Part shown: one piece after another, positions 45,034 to 56,420 of the stretch
How positions within the stretch are numbered: position 1 is the stretch's first letter
How the letters are laid out: each line of letters starts with the position of its first letter
NCBI RefSeq assembly: GCF_009870125.1
Contig: NC_046683.1
Coordinates: forward strand, 65,983,869-66,047,868
DNA: 64,000 bases
Direction of reading: 5' to 3'
From: Drosophila pseudoobscura
Lineage: Eukaryota; Arthropoda; Insecta; Diptera; Drosophilidae
Program-made: the position numbers and the translations under genes
Notes under the pieces: model-generated
What the model was told of the DNA's origin: nothing
The model's input: only the letters and a program-made list of their open reading frames with translations
The model's database searches: none

Positions 45034-45210
45034 AAACAAAAGGCAGAGTTGGAACATGGCATTCTGACCCAATGCATCATACAGACCACCGGCGAACGGA
45101 GGTTCAACGGACAGGTGATTGGCAACCTTCTTTTGAAGATGAACTCGAAGCTGAACGGTATTAATCTAACGCTTAAGAGTGAATTTCGACCGCTTCGTGT
45201 CCTACAATAG
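45034..45210 (+). pseudogene. Argonaute-2 PIWI-domain fragment
   Basis: An open stretch of 58 codons ending in TAG reads KQKAELEHGILTQCI, then IGNLLLKMNSKLNGIN and LTLK. The pattern AELxHGILTQCI ... IGNxLLKxNSKLNGIN is the entry to the PIWI domain of insect Ago2 (the Ago1 equivalent reads differently). There is no catalytic Asp region, no PAZ, and the frame ends shortly after LKSEFRPL. It is a genomic scrap of one exon, probably from a duplicated Ago2. Confidence 0.75.
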
Positions 45211-45339
45211 CTGCCTCCACAACTCCAATGAAAATTGTATATATATATGCATATGGTATAAATCTAAATATATACCTATAGGGGCAATATGTTTAAGCAC
45301 AAAGAAGTACCATTAAAGAATACTTATAATTTAATTCAT

Positions 45340-45722
45340 GAATTTTAGCAAAACGGAATAAAAGGCAAATTAATGAATTAGGTACCATTTGGAAATGGAT
45401 AGCAGGCAGCCCTGATCACGACGACTTTTTGAAAATACAGAATAAAGTAAATTAATCAATTGAAAATAATAATAAACAATTTATAATAAATTACAAAGTT
45501 GTCAATGAAATTGAATTTCTCTCAAATTCATTAAAAAATGTCATCTTCAATGGAGAAACAATTCTGAGAAAGCATCGTTTAAAATTAATAATTTTTGGTC
45601 TATTAAATTTAGTTGATACCATAACCCTCTTTAAGGTAAACATTTTCAATACAAAAATTTTAAATAAAAATGAAATAGAGGACATTTATAAGCATGAACT
45701 GCCTATTGAACTGTCTGAATAA
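45340..45722 (+). pseudogene. Errantivirus-type env fragment (copy B)
   Basis: Begins with a basic cleavage-like stretch (KRNKRQINELGTIWKWIAGS) typical of the envelope fusion-peptide boundary, broken by a stop at about 45453. It then continues into the same NEIEFLSNSL ectodomain as copy A. It is truncated at GAACTGTCTGAATAAAG, where it joins the degenerate ZAD copy B. Gag and Pol are absent. Non-functional. Confidence 0.6.
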
Positions 45723-45728
45723 AGTAAC

Positions 45729-46995
45729 ACTGCGGAGCAGACGCTCCAAATGAAATTATCTAAGATCACTCATATTACACCAGCGCAAAGAATGGCGAAG
45801 GTGTGCCTGGATGATTCCGTTCCACTTGTCGACATATTCGCTGAAATCTGCAATCTCTGGGAGCTGCCGGAAAATAGCCCCGGCTACATCATAAGCCAGT
45901 TCTCACCTAAGAATTCTGTGGAGCGCGGGGACTCTATGCCGCAGCTTATTTGCCCCTCCTGCATTAATGGGGTCCAGAGTGCATATCGTTATAAGCTAAA
46001 ATTTGACCAACGACCTGAAAATGATCAACGTTTTCGTATAGCTTTATCAAGCTATCAATGAAGAAACGTACACAATTAATAGCAGCGATAAAGAGGAGAA
46101 TCACATTCGTGCAAATGAAAGCCATGGGATCGAGGCAGAGCACGAAAATGAGCAAAAATATACAATCGAACAAAGAGAATAAGAGGCAGGAGTCAGAGAA
46201 AAAGAACCATCCATTTGAAAAAGAGGATTTCTTGGGGAAGATGGAAATTCTTATGAGCATATCAACGGATACCGAGAACCAAGAAACCGATGACAGGGCG
46301 AAGAATTTCAAATAATATCAGAAGAAATTAGAGTTCTATCAGAACTTCAAAATGTATCGGGACGAAACATTTAAGAATGGCGGCAGTTAACGTACCCAAT
46401 TCTATTGAGCTCTCATACGAGTTGTAAGCAATCTTTGGCTTTCTAAGACGAAAACAATTTCAATCTTGGGCCTCCGCCTAATTGGTTTTTTTCAAGACAT
46501 AAGGTCGGAGGAATTTTGGAGCGGCAGACTGGGAGCATTCTCCAGAGCGAATCGCAGCAGTAAGAATTTTAGCTTTTTGTTGAAGCGGGAGCGGCTGGCG
46601 GCTGAGAGCCGGAAAGCGGTAGCGGTGGTTCAGAGCCAGAAAGAGGTATGGGGCAAATTAAATTAGGTGGATAAGGTCGGAGGAATTTTGAACAAATGAG
46701 TCGCAGACCGCACGTTGCCCCCATTTTATAGGCTGCGGACACGCGAAATTGAAGCAGCGCAGCGCTGCTGCAGACTCATGCGCAGACGCAGCAGGCTCTC
46801 TGCCCGCTTTTCATTGGTTCTGCTTACCGTTACTTTGTATATTGTGCATGTGTATGCTCTGCCTGGGCCTATGTAAATCTAGTGATGACAGCAATGCCTA
46901 GTGATGGACTTCTTCGTGCAATATCTGTCTGTTAGTATATAATGAAATAAAAATATAGTAAGCGTAAATATACTTAGCCCAAATAGACATTAATT
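45729..46995 (+). repeat. Direct duplication unit, copy B
   Basis: Partner of 42741-43915 in the same orientation, offset about 2,990 bases. High identity implies a recent event. Unlike copy A it is followed by an AT-rich microsatellite (TA)n at about 47058-47100, not by the SNF2 fragment. Confidence 0.85.
45750..46315 (+). pseudogene. Degenerate ZAD gene, copy B
   Basis: Longer open frame than copy A: MAKVCLDDSVPLVDIF, ICNLWELPENSPGYIIS, VERGDSMPQLICPSC, then a stop after ALSSYQ. The first zinc Cys pair is again incomplete. A shifted Lys-rich frame, 46058-46315, follows. Both copies inherited the broken first pair, so the loss came before the duplication. Confidence 0.7.
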
Positions 46996-47053
46996 TTAAT
47001 TTTAAGGCGGAGGATCCCGTGTTAATTTACGGTCCAATGTGAAGTCATGTATG

Positions 47054-47090
<37 letters not shown>

Positions 47091-48474
47091 TATATATATT
47101 ATGGACTATATTAAGAAAAAAGTTACCAAATAAATCATATACAAAATAAAAGTTCGTCTGATATTGCAGGGCATTCTTTAAAAGTGTGTCTAATTTCAAC
47201 ATCATTTAAATTTAAACTTTTAGTAGAGAGTTCTACGGAATGCAAATGAACGGGAGTGGGTGATTCATGCGATTCAGATCATTGCACTTTCAATTCAGGG
47301 GTATATGTCCTTATTTTTGCAAAGTTTATTTATATTTTTCCAATAGTTTAAACCACGTTTTACATTAAATTTCAATCAGTGAAACTAATTTCCTTCTACA
47401 TTTTGTTTTTCACGTCGTTGTTTGTTTGAAAATATGACAAAAAGTTTTGCTGAAAATATTCTAGAGGTAAAGGTTCCCCTCATATGCGAATATGAACAAA
47501 TTGCTTGACTCCAAGCAATCCATGCTATACAAAATGTTACGTACATAGATCTTCGCAGCTAAACAAGATTGCCATCAATCAAGTGCCGCTCTCGCTCTCG
47601 CCGTCGTATCTGTGTACGAGCATCACTATGAAGCTTGTGGAGTTCGGGAAGGGAACCGCATATCCGGCGACGCTAGGCTTGCGCTTGCTCTTAGTTCAAT
47701 CTTCGCTGATTAATATAATTGCTGTCTTTTGCATATTTATTGACTTTCAGTGTCTTAGGGTAATAAATTCAAACATTATTTGGCTCAAAAGTGTAAACGT
47801 ACAGTTGGAATACAAACAAAAACACTTTTTGGTATATCTTTCTTGCATTTGTTTTAAAAAAATAATAAAATATAAAATATAAAACAATAGCTCAATAGTT
47901 CTTTGGTAAACAGAAAAAAATAGATACTAAGTCAAAAGCTACCGTTGAAATTAGTGTACTTTGGAATTGACCAAGAATATTGGAATATCTTAATTGCTAG
48001 CTATACACACACATACACACACATACGCACACAATAGTATGTACATATGTATGCATATGTATATGTAGATTTTTGAACAACATTTTAGAATTTGTTATAG
48101 TAAACGTCTTAATTGCACGGTAAATGTTCTTAAAATTCGATAAGGAATTTCTTTCGACTTTGGCTTCAATTTTCTCATGGTTTCGGTTTCCCGTTTCTCG
48201 TTTTGGTTTGCTCTCTATATAGTATGTCTGACTTGGTTCTTGGCAAGCATATAATGGATTGAATGGCAAGGATAAGGATAAGGTTAAGGATGAGTATATA
48301 AGGGGCAGGATTTCTTAGATAAATCTAACAACGAATTCGAGTATTTCCGAGATTCCTTAAGAGCATATGTATATGAGTATTCTCTAGGTCACTGGTTGCA
48401 AAACAATTTCCGTGGGTTGAAGTGAGTTCTGTGTCGTAGGAGATTTGGATGGGATCGGTCGGATCGGACTCATC
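46996..48474. other. AT-rich spacer with a possible coding remnant
   Basis: Contains (TA)n at 47058-47100 and CA repeats near 48004-48030. Between 47493 and 47702 one frame reads KLLDSKQSMLYKMLRT, stop, then DCHQSSAALALAVVSVYEHH and GVREGNRISGDARLALALSS; its GC content is well above the flanks. It looks like a degraded exon, but I cannot name the parent. The right end is probably the 3' UTR of the DENND5 homologue. Confidence 0.4.
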
Positions 48475-51400
48475 TCAGCACTGAGATGGAATGCGTATGC
48501 CCTGGGTAATGGAGTTTTCCAGCACAATGTGACAGTCGTCGAGCGGCTCCAGAATCTGAATGAAAAAGGTGAGAAGATTGCGGCGCCGCAGAAAGCTCTC
48601 CTCGTCGTACATCTCCTGGGTAACTTTGGTGAGGGCCATCGGCTTGATGAGGCGCGTTAGCAGATGCTCTCGGAGGCTCAGGCACATTAGCAGCTGGAAC
48701 TTTCCATCTTTGCCCAGGGCCGTGCCGTTGATTTCGTCCATTAGCTGCACATACAGACGCCAGATGCTGGTGATCTCACGACGCTGTAGGCTATTGCCAC
48801 TGCCGCTGCTATTGCTGAAGGAGGAGTCCATGCTGGAGGCAGAGTCCTCCAGCTCCAGCTGCAGATTCTGCTCAAAAAGCTCTTTAACCTTGGCTTAAAT
48901 GGAAATAAGGGTTCAAATACGAATCTACAGATGGATTGGCCCTTTCGCTTACTGAAATAATCCCAGATGTAGAGATTTCTGCCAAAGAAACGTGCTGAAC
49001 GAAAGCCACAGAGGAACACCTGCTCCAGGCATTTGACCAGGCCATCATCGCCGCAGAGGAGGTTCGTTAGAGTACCCACATCCCGGTCCCTGCTCGGTTT
49101 GTAGTGCCACTTGACAATCACATTCACGCAATTGCCCAACTGGTGCTGGATCTCCGATGGCGCCAGCGATTCCTGGCGCTGCACACTGGGACTGCGTGTG
49201 CGTGGCGGCGTGCGGGTGTCCGGCACTAGCTCGGCATTCTTCACACTCGTCGAGATGCGTTGGCCCACCAGCAAACGCTCTGTGGAGTCATCGTCCACGC
49301 CACGGCCCAGCCATCGGCCACAGGGGAATCTGCGAAAGTGCGAAACATTTCAATTGAGAATGGGTCACCTATTTGGATGGAGTTGTTTCTGGCTCACTTG
49401 TAGGTGTGTCCGGTGACCTCATTGCGCATCACCACCTGCTCCACGAGCCACTTGTGGCTGGGCCCCGAATTGTCGTGACCAATGCGCATGGTTGTCAAGA
49501 GGCCAAGGTTTTTGTACTGCCAAATGAAAGGAAAGGGTTTTATATATATATATATATATATATTTATACTCGAATATTCTGAGTCAATGCTTACATGAAA
49601 AATAAACTCCAGGGAACCCTTGGGCACTGGCACCCGCTGTGTCTCATTCATGGTGCCCGAGACCATGATCCAAACATTACTGGAGGTGTGATAGGAGCCG
49701 TACTTTCGGGAGGGGAAGATGACAACGCGATAGGGCAGCTCTGGGGGCAACAGAGAAGGTGAGAGAGAAGGGTAAGGCAATAGCAGACAGCGGCTAAGGC
49801 TAGCTTGGACCTACTCGTTGTGGGATAGATGTTGGTGAAGCTGAAGTAGTCCACGGTATTGAGGGTCAGCAGATGATACAAGAACTGCTCCTTCTCCTCC
49901 TCGCAGCGCAGAAAGGCCGAGCGCTTATACAGTGACCTCAGAAGGCTCTCATCCGAGAGCAGAGTACGAAAGTGTCGCGACAGCAGTTTTTTCTCCAGCG
50001 AGAGACGCACCCAGGCGCGTGTATAGCCAATGTGCGTCTTAATATCAGCCATGGCCAATACGTTTCTGTGCGTTTTTCATAGCAGAATTTCAGTCAGTCA
50101 ATAAAATGGTGCAAGGGGAATTTATACAATGTACTTACTTTACATCGAACTCTAGGGACTCTGGCAGCGGACACAGCTGCTCCAGGCCCACAAATTTATT
50201 GCGATCACGCGAACGACTGCGGTTGGGGCTGGGCGGACTATCAAAGTCCGTTTGGAATGTAGAAAGATCTGAAAGGACAAAGGGATATACATATGTAAAT
50301 GAAGAGAAACCTATTGGATGTCCTGTGAACTCACAATCCATTCGCTTGCGCATTGCATTCCATGCCAGTGCTGGCGATGCTGTGGCTATGGCCATCTTAT
50401 TGCTTGGACTGCTGGATACTGGAGCCGTCTGCTCCACACCGGAACTTTCGCCGCCAATGCGTGCCTCCTGCATTTCAATGTAGGCCTGCAAATGCGCCCA
50501 AAGTGCGGACTTCCCCTGCTTATTCTGCAGTCCATGCGACCAGATCTTCTCTAGCAGATCACACATGCTGGCTATCAGAGTGTTCTCCTCGATGCCATCA
50601 CCCTTGAGGCCCAAAGCCACTGCCTCATTGCCCATCTTCTCCAGCAGCATGCGTTTGCTCTTTGATTTTATGTCCTAAAAAAGGGGAAAAAAAACAGAAT
50701 GGTTTTAGGATATTAGGGCTTTGAGGATAGGGGATCCTGTCATTCCTGTATTTACCTTTAGAAGACGCTCTACAAATGTCCAATTAGCTTGGGCTATCAA
50801 GGCCGGACTCACATCCGCTGTGGTCAGATTGGCAGACAATCGATTGATGGAATTGGTGCTTGGGGCCTTCTGGTCCAGCGATATCTCCCTGGCCCTCCAT
50901 TTATTCCCATTCTTAACCCGCCGCAAACTGTTGCCTCTGTGTTTTCCGGTGGTTTGCGGGTTGGAGGAGGATATTGGTTTGTTTTGATTGAATTATGAAG
51001 GTTAGCCGCGAATGAATTAGTTGGAATTTTGATATTCGAGAACAGAAACATATATATAGGTGGATTAGTGGGGAAAACGTTCGAAAGAAATCAGGTTTAG
51101 GGATGTGATCTATTATGTGCAAAGCATGCAAAAACGATAGAACAAAACAGAACAGAACAGAAATGATTACAAATGAGAGATACAAAAGACGAAACAAACA
51201 AAACAAAGTCTCGATTAAGGCTTTGAGAAATGCAGAGTTTATTGTTAAGTGATAGAAAAATCAAATAAATTACTAAAAGGAAATGGAGTGAAGTTCCCCC
51301 GCGAACAAACTGTACATACATTCTATGGTCTATATTACTAGTTTCTATGGTATATATGGTGTCGTATAACTAACATTAGATAATATCATAAATTTGCTAG

Positions 51401-54400
51401 CCTTTGCGGGAGCTTAGGTACATTTTTCTTTCCTTTTTTTTTTGGTGGGGGGGGGGGTGTGGGGGGCTGGGGAGGGGTAGGTTTATTATTGGAATGAGTG
51501 CAAGAGTTAGCTCGGGGTTGGGGCGGGGTCAGGGGCGGGTAGGCGTGCTGCTGTGGAATAAAAACAAATGCATATCATAGAGAAGGGGACTACCTCGAGG
51601 CGCACTCCTGGTTCAGCACGCCCTTCTCCAGCAGCGGAAAGCTGCGAAAATATGCCGCTCGATTGGATAGAATCTCGCTGGGAGGCGTCACCTCGATGTC
51701 AATGCAATTGAGACGCTTCTCGAAGCCCTGCTGCGAGTCCTGGCTGAGAACGCAAGGCTCATAGCTGGTGGCGCAGATCATGTTCTCACCATGGCGGCGC
51801 CTGTTTCGTAATAGAGATGGAGAACAAAACATTAATCTCAGGGTTAAGGGGGTAAGGGAAAACACCTACCTTAAGAGCTTCACGCGATGATCAAACAGCT
51901 GGAGCTGCTCATCCGGCAGCGATTCCCACATGGATAGTATTTTATTATCAATCAGCGTGGCAAACATCTGAGATTCAAGGAAGCGCGACAAAAACGCCCG
52001 ATGGTGCTCCGGCTGATCCGAGAGGAACGACGATTTATCAAAGTTCTGCAACGTTTCGCGATTCGACAGCCACTCGTCCTTGGCCTGATTCGGATAGATT
52101 ACGAAATACTCATACGCATGGAACATGTGCACAAAGCGATTGAGAAAGACCTCCCTCACAGAGTTATTGATGCGCAGATCCTGGTAGTACTGCTCCACGA
52201 CCGAGAGTTTCGGTTTCTCCGTGCGCCTAGGTACGGGCATGGTGGCATCCACTGCATCCACATCGTGATAAACACCCACGGGGGAGGACGATAGTGAAAC
52301 AGTGGGACTGCCCACGGGCGACCCACCCTGAGTGCCTCTAATGCCTCCCTTGCGGCGTAGAAAATCAGCAATCCGCGGCACATGATCGATCTTTGAGGGA
52401 TGCGCGGTCAGCGGTTGGTAGTCCACGGGTCCCCCACCCGGTGATTGCCCGGGTCCGGACAGCGTATACACCGTCTCCTGCAGCTGCTGGAAGCGCTCCT
52501 TGCTGCGTCGTGCCGCCTGCAGGCCCGTTGGCAAGGTGCAGCTCGAGATCATGGCATCGACGCCGCCGCCACCTCCTACACTGCCGCCACGCCCTGCATA
52601 GCCATTCTTCAGACTGGGCTCCTGGTCGCGATCTCGCTCAATCTCGAATTTGTCCAGCACCGAACTGATCTCCGCCATAAAATCCTGCTTGTGGGGAAAC
52701 ACAGGCATCTCCTCCGGTAGTTGGATGAGCTTCTTGTCAATGTCCACGAAGCACAGGGCCGCCTCGCTGCCAATCTTATGCGCCGCCTCGCATCCGGCAT
52801 GTAATCCCATCACAAACGGAACCGGAGCATCCAGGAAATGATGCAATGCAGCGGGCAGAATGGGGGCATAGACATGAGGCCAAACAAATGGAAAGAGCAG
52901 AGACGTTATGCATTCGCCCACAATCATGAGTCTTTGGTAGTCTTTAAAAGAGAAAAGGAAACCGAAATCAAGAATGAGGAATAAAGCGATGTGGCATCCT
53001 TTTTTTACCTGTAGATCGAAGCAGCACCTGGTTCTCCAGCAGCACACATGTCAGTAGCTGTATGACGCACTCCACGCCCAGATACTTGAAGAGCAGACGC
53101 AGAGGGAAATCGAGAAGCGGTAATTCCGTGGCCAGCAACGGACGCTGCAGGATCAATGCGATGGCCGCCATATGCGGCTCTGTGGGGGGCAAATAAACGC
53201 GAATGGACTTGCCCGGCTGAGGTAGCATCACTTCATAGAGAATGTTGTAGACATAGGACTCGAGACTGATGCCAGCACCAGGCTGACGTGGAAGACATCT
53301 ACAAAGAACGGGTTAACAGATTAATACTGTTTCCAGAGAAAAGCCTCCTGCTCCTGCCTACACTGTACCTGTACAGATTCTTGAGAAATATCTGCGCTGC
53401 AAAGGCATAGGGAGCCTGACAAATGAGCGAAATGCTCTTGGCCACATACAACTTATCCTTATTGATGTCGTAGTAGCTTTGTGCGGACTGCGGTGCCTGT
53501 CCCGCCACCTTAAAGTGTCGCGGCAGGGAACGGCTCACAGGACCATCCTGTTTGACGCGACTCAGCGAATGCGTCTGCTGGCCATTCGATAGCTCCGTAA
53601 TGAACATGGACTGCAGCGTGTGGATGGCCCCGCAAATATTTCGATTACGTATCTCCTCGTAGAAGACCAGACTGAAGCCATAGCATCGCTTGCCATCTTC
53701 CCGAGTGGTGGCGAACGAATGGAATCTCGGCTCAATGTTGTGTTTTTGGGTACGAAAGCGCAGGCCCTGGGGCAACGAGAGCTACAGACACAGAAATACG
53801 AATCGTTAGATAAGACAATTTCTCAAAAGTTATAAATAAAATCCATTGATGGCTAGAGATCCATTTGATGATAAGATGATTATGGAATGAGGGAAAAAGT
53901 CGACTACACAACGTAGTCATCGTCGTGGCTGCTTGCTGATGGCAATGTGGCATCAATTAAAAATGCTACTTCAGTCTCGTCTTCCTACCCCACTCCACAA
54001 TCGTATCAATGAGCACGACCACGACGCCAGCGAAGCATGAATTTTCATCGAAAAGGGCAACCAATTGAGCTCAATTATGGAGCATATGAATATGGAATAT
54101 TAGAATAGAGGATGGGGAGAGTGGGGACCTACCATGCATATCCCATGGGCATCAAAGGGGTTCCAGGCCACATGTTCGGGATAGTGGGCCAGGGGTTTGC
54201 TTTTGTACGCCCGATCCAGGGGCGAACAGTGCAGATTGTCCCCTAAAAAAAAAATAAAGTCTTTAGTACTTCTCCCCAAACAATCACTGGGATGGAGTCG
54301 CACCTGCAAAGCGATCTGGCTCAAGGCCCGTGTCTAGATCCAGGCCACATATCACAAAATAGTCGGCAAAGCGCGAAAACTGCGGATCAGCATCGCGCTT

Positions 54401-54568
54401 TAATTGATTCAACTCGGATTGCTCTCCAGGCGATGTGGGTGATTGCACCATGGAGGCAGGCGTCTGGCCGTTGTGGGTGGTGGCGGTGCTTGTGGTGCTG
54501 CTGCTGGTGGCATTGTTGAGCATCAATTTGGACAAGCGACTGGAAACGACATTGTCACGCGTCGTCAT
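48475..54568 (-). CDS. DENND5/Rab6IP1 homologue (DENN-RUN-PLAT-RUN)
   Basis: Rab-interacting GEF-type protein of Golgi and endosome trafficking (DENND5A/B family, which binds Rab6 and acts on Rab39). Exons, minus order: 54568-54304, 54242-54133, 53781-53369, 53298-53009, 52941-51870, 51800-51594, 50927-50756, 50674-50335, 50268-50139, 50065-49815, 49740-49595, 49516-49398, 49329-48953, 48893-48475, giving 1436 residues in phase. The tripartite DENN domain (u[24 protein letters not shown]; core [20 protein letters not shown]; dDENN) spans about 55-800. RUN1 follows, then PLAT ([23 protein letters not shown]) and RUN2 near the C-terminus. A Ser/Gly-rich insert in the DENN core and a hydrophilic linker make it longer than human DENND5A (about 1290). 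Confidence 0.92.
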
Positions 54569-55189
54569 AGCTTCAGCTCCAAAACTCCTACGGCTCGAGC
54601 CAGCGGCGTCGTCGTCGTTCGCTTCTAATATTGTTGTTTGTGCTCCAAAAACTGAACATCAAACAACCATTGAGACTCCTCCTCCACACGCACACATGCA
54701 TGCAGCGATGTGTATGTAATACCGTTATGTACTCTGCAACTTTTGTGCACTTTCCAAATTTCTACGCCACCGTGAGTCGATAAATTTTATTTGTATCTGC
54801 AATATATGTATGTTATATATATGTCTATTATTTTTAGGTTTATTTTATTTTTACTTTCTACATGTGTGCGTGTGCTTGTGTTGTATGTGTATATGCAAAA
54901 TTTTCTATGCCAATGGCACACACAGACAAGACACACCAACACCACCACAGACAACACCACACTCGACAACCACCTCGCGTTTGTTGTGACTGTTCAGGTG
55001 GCTTTCTTTTCAAGCCTTCGCGTTTAAAACTGGGTCGAAACCTACTAGCAACAATTCTTGTGTTCGGGAAGAACCACTACCAACAACAAAGAGCAATAAT
55101 TACAGTTGGGGGCTAGTGCCATTGGCACACACAGACACGAAACTTCGTTGTTTACCAACACACACACAAACAACACCAACCACTTCGCA
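54569..55189 (-). other. Upstream/5' UTR region of DENND5 homologue
   Basis: Contains CA/AC-rich simple sequence (ACACCAACACCACCACAGACAAC; a CACACACAGACAC word twice, at 54917 and 55126). The sequences around 54908-54985 and 55118-55180 resemble each other (GCCAATGGCACACACAGACA...CACAAC), a small local duplication. No coding frame is supported. Confidence 0.45.
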
Positions 55190-55280
55190 CAGTGTGACCG
55201 CGCACGTATTGGTGAAATACACCATCTACCCTCAGAAATATTTTGAAAACGAGACGGTACATTTCGGTATGAATTTTTCC
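55188..55280 (-). promoter_or_regulatory. Putative DENND5 promoter, degenerate array
   Basis: CACAGTGTGACCGCGCACG (55190-55208) repeats the Motif 1 complement seen at msk. It is followed by CTACCCTCAGAAATATTTTG and GAGACGGTACATTTCGG, which resemble the array CCCTCAGAAATATACC ... CCGTCTCATTT rearranged. The body of the dispersed repeat does not follow. Confidence 0.45.
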
Positions 55281-55729
55281 CTCTTCGAATCGGTTATTGC
55301 CTCCTTGAATCGGGTTTTACCGTTTAGAATGTATGGGCCAGCAGCATGTGCGGAAAAATAGCAACATTCTGCATACCTTGGATATAAGGATATAATAGAA
55401 TTGAGGAAGTGTTTGTTAGATATGCTCTATTGAATGCAGATATTTTTCAGTCACAAATTTAAGCTATCTCAATGAAATTCCTTACGGAGACCAAGAATTT
55501 GCATCGGAATTGAGATACATATACAGGAAACTAATCAAAGGCGTCAATAGGCAATAAACAATTCAAGCTGAGAGAAGCTCATTACTAATTACGTTTCAGC
55601 GGCTGGGAACAAACACAACTTAAAAAATTATTTACAAAAATAGGTAATACAAATGTACATACTTACAGCTGACCAGCAACAATGACATAACATTCCGTGC
55701 ACACTTACGTTTTGTGATTTGACCTTTTT
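55281..55729. other. Intergenic spacer
   Basis: AT-rich, no coding frame and no named element recognised. Confidence 0.4.
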
Positions 55730-56190
55730 TGTTTAAATCTTTATTCATAAACATTCTATAAAAAACAGAGTTTAAGATTAGCATATCTAGTGAAAAATTG
55801 ATTTATCAATAGGATACAAATATGTGATCAGGGCTGAAAGCTCTAGCTAGCTAGTAATATTAAACCGAATATCAAAATCGAGGAACATGAATTCCGATCA
55901 TGGACAGAGAACGATTAACCCATTGTCGACCAAAGGGTGTTAAAATACACTCCATGAAAGTGATGAAACTTGAAGAATTGTAGCAAAGTTAAGATGCAAA
56001 ATATCGAGGTAGTTAGGGGTCATTAGGATGGATCTCCAAGAAGATTTTACGGACAGTAATATTTCCCGTGTTTTAGCTCATGTTGTTCACCTGTTTAAAA
56101 AGTGTGCGACTTAGAGGGTTAAGTTCGTTTAATCATTATGAGCTGCTGAACACTACGAAAGTGACATTTGACGGAGGTGTGGATAAAAAG
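55730..56190 (-). repeat. Dispersed promoter-proximal repeat, copy 7 (inverted, beside PTC7 gene)
   Basis: Collinear with copy 6: AATTCCGATCATGGACAGAGAACGATTAACCCATTGTCGACCAAAGGGTGTTAAAATACACTCCA, TGTAGCAAAGTT, TTAAGTTCG, GAGCTGCTGAACAC and GACATTTGACGGAGGTGTGG. It ends 230 bases before the phosphatase ATG. Copies 6 and 7 are the best-matching pair and define the gene-facing end of the inverted subset. Confidence 0.65.
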
Positions 56191-56420
56191 TGTATCACAT
56201 AACATTTCGCATTTAATTGGAACGTAAATTAGAAAATTCGAAAAATTGTGAGTTCAATCACCGAAAAAGCTATTGATACGAAAGCGGGGCATGCGACTGA
56301 TGCCAAACGACGCGTTTTTCATGCACGACAAGTTGTAAAATCGATATCTATATGTACGAAAGTGAAAATCCAAATTGACGCGACCGACCAAACCACGAGA
56401 CCACACTAGTTTTCTGAGCG

